DNA from: Candidatus Poseidoniaceae archaeon
GTDB lineage: Archaea; Thermoplasmatota; Poseidoniia; Poseidoniales; Poseidoniaceae
Direction of reading: 5' to 3'
Assembly: GCA_013329865.1 (NCBI GenBank)
Contig: DUJJ01000007.1
Coordinates: 1-8,053 of the forward strand
Length of the DNA: 8,053 nt
Notes under the pieces: model-generated
Databases searched by the model: none
Seen by the model: the letters and a program-made list of their open reading frames with translations, nothing else
What the model was told of the DNA's origin: nothing
Translations under genes and position numbers: made by a program
In this document: one piece after another, positions 5,972 through 8,053 of the stretch
Position numbering within the stretch: the first letter of the stretch is position 1
How the letters are laid out: each line of letters opens with the position of its first letter

Positions 5972-5976
5972 GGAGG
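5972..5976 (+). promoter_or_regulatory. Ribosome binding site pointing to an ATT start for the copper ATPase
   Basis: GGAGG is followed by seven bases and then ATT at 5984, ideal spacing for an initiation codon. No ATG, GTG or TTG in the ATPase frame exists between the in-frame TAA at 5960-5962 and the ATG at 6020, which lies within the metal-binding motif. Confidence 0.6.
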
Positions 5977-5983
5977 GACAGGT

Positions 5984-8053
5984 ATTAGTAACGACATACT
6001 AAAACTCGATGTTGATGGTATGACGTGCGCTGCTTGCGTTGCTTCAGTAGAAAAAATCGTCGAAAAAAGCACCTATGTCAAGGCCGTCGCAGTAAATTTA
6101 CCCCTCAATTCCGCTAGCATCCAACTGCACCAGTCAGCCACTGAGGAAATAACACGCGAGATAATAACTAACATCAAACATGGTGGCTTTTCTGCAACCA
6201 TACACGATGAATCAAAACCACTGAGGTTGCGATTGGAGAAACAGGTTACCAGTGATGGTCGCAAGGCTGGTTTAGCACTGATACTTGCCCTACCGACAAT
6301 TTATCTGACAATGTTTGCTGATGACATGGGTAATTTTGCTGGGTTAGATACGAGACTGCTGTTGGCGCTTATCATGACTATGCCGGTCTATTTCTGGTCC
6401 GGATTATCGTTCCATACCAACGCCTGGAAAGCACTACGCAGAGGCAGTGCTAACATGGATGTGTTAATTCATTTGGGAACTACAGTAGCTTTCTTTTGGT
6501 CGGTTAACGTTACACTGGCAGACAAATTTCCCCAAATGCCAAATATATTCACCCAGGCTGAACATGTTTTCTTTGACGGTGTAGTATTCATTATTGGTTT
6601 CGTGTTACTTGGAAATTATTTGGAATCGGTCGCCAAATTACGTGCAACCGATGCTGTCCATTCACTAATGACATTGCAACCAAATCTGACTAGGGTTGTC
6701 CAAGAAGATGATTATACAGAAATGATCGCTACCAGTGCCGTCAAGCCACAAACTCTGATAAAATTACTAACCGGAGAGACGGTTCCTATTGACGGTGTTT
6801 TAGAAAATTGTAACGCGAGTATTGATGAATCAACCATGACTGGTGAAGCCTACCCGGTCAGGAAACGGAGCGGTGATGAGGTCTTTGCCGGAACAATTAT
6901 CCTCGACGGGACTGTGTATCTAAGAACTACAAAGCCTGCTGATGATTCATTAATTGCTAATATTGTCAGACTAGTAGAAGACGCACAAGTCGGTAAAGCC
7001 CCTATACAGCGCCTCGTTGACCGGATTTCTGCCATTTTTGTCCCAACTGTGGTCCTTCTAGCAGCAGTGGCCGGAATTTTCTGGGCCTCTATTGGTCACA
7101 CATGGGTGGAAAATCCACTAAATTCTGGTGTTGAGTTAGCTCTAATGGTAATTGTCTCCACCTTAGTTATCGCCTGCCCGTGCGCACTAGGTTTAGCCAC
7201 TCCAATCGCCTTGGTTGTTGGAACCAGTGTTGGGGCAAAACATGGCTTATTGATCAAAGGTATTCACGCACTCGAATCTGTTCACAAATCAGATGTGATG
7301 GTAGTCGATAAAACAGGCACTATCACTGTTGGTCGACCAAAAGTTAGCCACATCGAAATTATTGATTGTGAGGTCAAAGAGATTCTGTCAATCGCTGCCG
7401 CCCTAGAAGAAGAATCGACTCACCCATTATCATCTGCAATTATCGAGTCATGGTCTAATGTCACCAGCGACCGACTTACGGTCACCGATATCAGGACAAT
7501 ACCTGGATTGGGTATGGTTGGAGAGTATGAAGGGGGTATTGCCGCTGCAGGAAATCAGGAATTAATGGTTGATATCGGGGTCGTATTTGACGATGAAATG
7601 AAGGCAAAAATCGCTGCAGCAACCGCCAAAGGTGTGTCTATCGTTTTGGTCTGCTTAGGACCTCGTTTGCTAGGATGGATTGAATTTAGTGACTTAATCC
7701 GCAACACGTCCTCTCTAGCGGTGAAGCGGGCTAAGCAATTAGGTCTCGAGGTGATAATGTTGACCGGCGACAATCCTAGTTCAGCAAATTCAGTCGCTCA
7801 TGATGTTGGTATTACTACGGTGATTGCCAATGTCAAACCCGATGAAAAAGCTGCACATGTAGAGAAGATGCAAAACGATGGAAAACAGGTGATTATGATT
7901 GGCGACGGGATCAACGATGCAGCAGCATTGAGCGTTGCCAATGTCGGCATAGCCATGGGTGCGGGTTCCGATATTGCTCTCGATGCTGCTGATTTGGTCT
8001 TGATACGGAATGACTTAATCGATGCAGTATCATCTATTGAACTAGGTCATGCA
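5984..8053 (+). CDS. copA: Copper-transporting P1B-type ATPase (CopA-like), partial at the right edge
   Basis: This P-type ATPase should pump Cu(I) (or Ag(I)) out of the cytoplasm using an aspartyl-phosphate cycle. Counting from the ATT at 5984, 690 codons are present. One N-terminal heavy-metal domain has GMTCAAC with C15 and C18. Membrane helices follow from about residue 88. The actuator domain has TGE at 286-288, the sixth helix has the copper-site CPC at 398-400, and phosphorylation is at D442 in DKTGT. The nucleotide-binding domain has the P1B His-Pro at H480-P481, and the hinge motif GDGINDAAA starts at 640. The last two helices, with the remaining copper ligands, lie beyond the window. 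CPC and MTCAAC point to the Cu(I) subgroup. The start is unusual: only an ATT follows the strong ribosome site. Starting at the ATG of MTCAAC (6020) would delete the first strand of the metal domain. It lies 41 bp after rnr on the same strand; no copper regulator or chaperone gene is visible. Confidence 0.92.
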   Translation, partial: MSNDILKLDVDGMTCAACVASVEKIVEKSTYVKAVAVNLPLNSASIQLHQSATEEITREIITNIKHGGFSATIHDESKPLRLRLEKQVTSDGRKAGLALILALPTIYLTMFADDMGNFAGLDTRLLLALIMTMPVYFWSGLSFHTNAWKALRRGSANMDVLIHLGTTVAFFWSVNVTLADKFPQMPNIFTQAEHVFFDGVVFIIGFVLLGNYLESVAKLRATDAVHSLMTLQPNLTRVVQEDDYTEMIATSAVKPQTLIKLLTGETVPIDGVLENCNASIDESTMTGEAYPVRKRSGDEVFAGTIILDGTVYLRTTKPADDSLIANIVRLVEDAQVGKAPIQRLVDRISAIFVPTVVLLAAVAGIFWASIGHTWVENPLNSGVELALMVIVSTLVIACPCALGLATPIALVVGTSVGAKHGLLIKGIHALESVHKSDVMVVDKTGTITVGRPKVSHIEIIDCEVKEILSIAAALEEESTHPLSSAIIESWSNVTSDRLTVTDIRTIPGLGMVGEYEGGIAAAGNQELMVDIGVVFDDEMKAKIAAATAKGVSIVLVCLGPRLLGWIEFSDLIRNTSSLAVKRAKQLGLEVIMLTGDNPSSANSVAHDVGITTVIANVKPDEKAAHVEKMQNDGKQVIMIGDGINDAAALSVANVGIAMGAGSDIALDAADLVLIRNDLIDAVSSIELGHA

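Noticed and set aside
6020..6022. ATG at 6020 as the start of the copper ATPase
   Set aside because: It would begin the protein at MTCAAC and remove the first beta strand of the metal-binding fold; the sequence before it has no good ribosome site at proper spacing, whereas GGAGG precedes the ATT at 5984.

Overview
The window looks like a piece of an uncultured euryarchaeal chromosome. The best guess is a Thermoplasmata-related marine lineage (Marine Group II/III type), but this is inferred from gene content and style and not from a marker that settles it. The archaeal signs are a SecE/Sec61-gamma gene followed by Spt5 and an L11-like gene, AT-rich TATA-type boxes at archaeal spacing from start codons, one gene that appears to be leaderless, and Shine-Dalgarno sites of the GGAGGTGA type elsewhere. 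The plus-strand genes (type II DnaJ, RNase R) look bacterial in kind, as is common for such archaea.

Minus strand, about 2607 down to 1: a translation/secretion cluster read right to left. It holds secE, then spt5 with an unexpected degenerate Nudix-like domain fused to its N-terminus. Two unrecognised four-helix membrane proteins follow (overlapping by GTGA, with their own leaderless-type promoter). Next is a short gene that encodes only the C-terminal, rRNA-binding half of ribosomal protein L11, behind its own promoter and a possible 10-codon leader ORF. Finally comes the first few codons of the next gene, which by the usual archaeal order could be L1. The secE and L11 promoters share an 18-bp element with 15 identical positions.

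Plus strand, about 2660 to 8053: dnaJ (type II, no zinc finger) and an RNase II/R-family exoribonuclease are separated by 6 bp and probably form an operon. Then follows a copper-type P1B ATPase that runs off the right edge. The ATPase has no ATG, GTG or TTG in a sensible place; a strong Shine-Dalgarno sits 7 nt before an ATT codon, which is the most likely start unless there is a sequence error.

The secE and dnaJ promoters diverge from a 138-bp intergenic region. No stretch over 300 bases lacks a gene. I see no tRNA, rRNA, CRISPR array, insertion sequence or phage gene. The strongest candidates for something undescribed are the Nudix-Spt5 fusion, the L11 gene lacking its N-terminal domain, and the membrane-protein pair lodged inside the secE-spt5-L11 neighbourhood.
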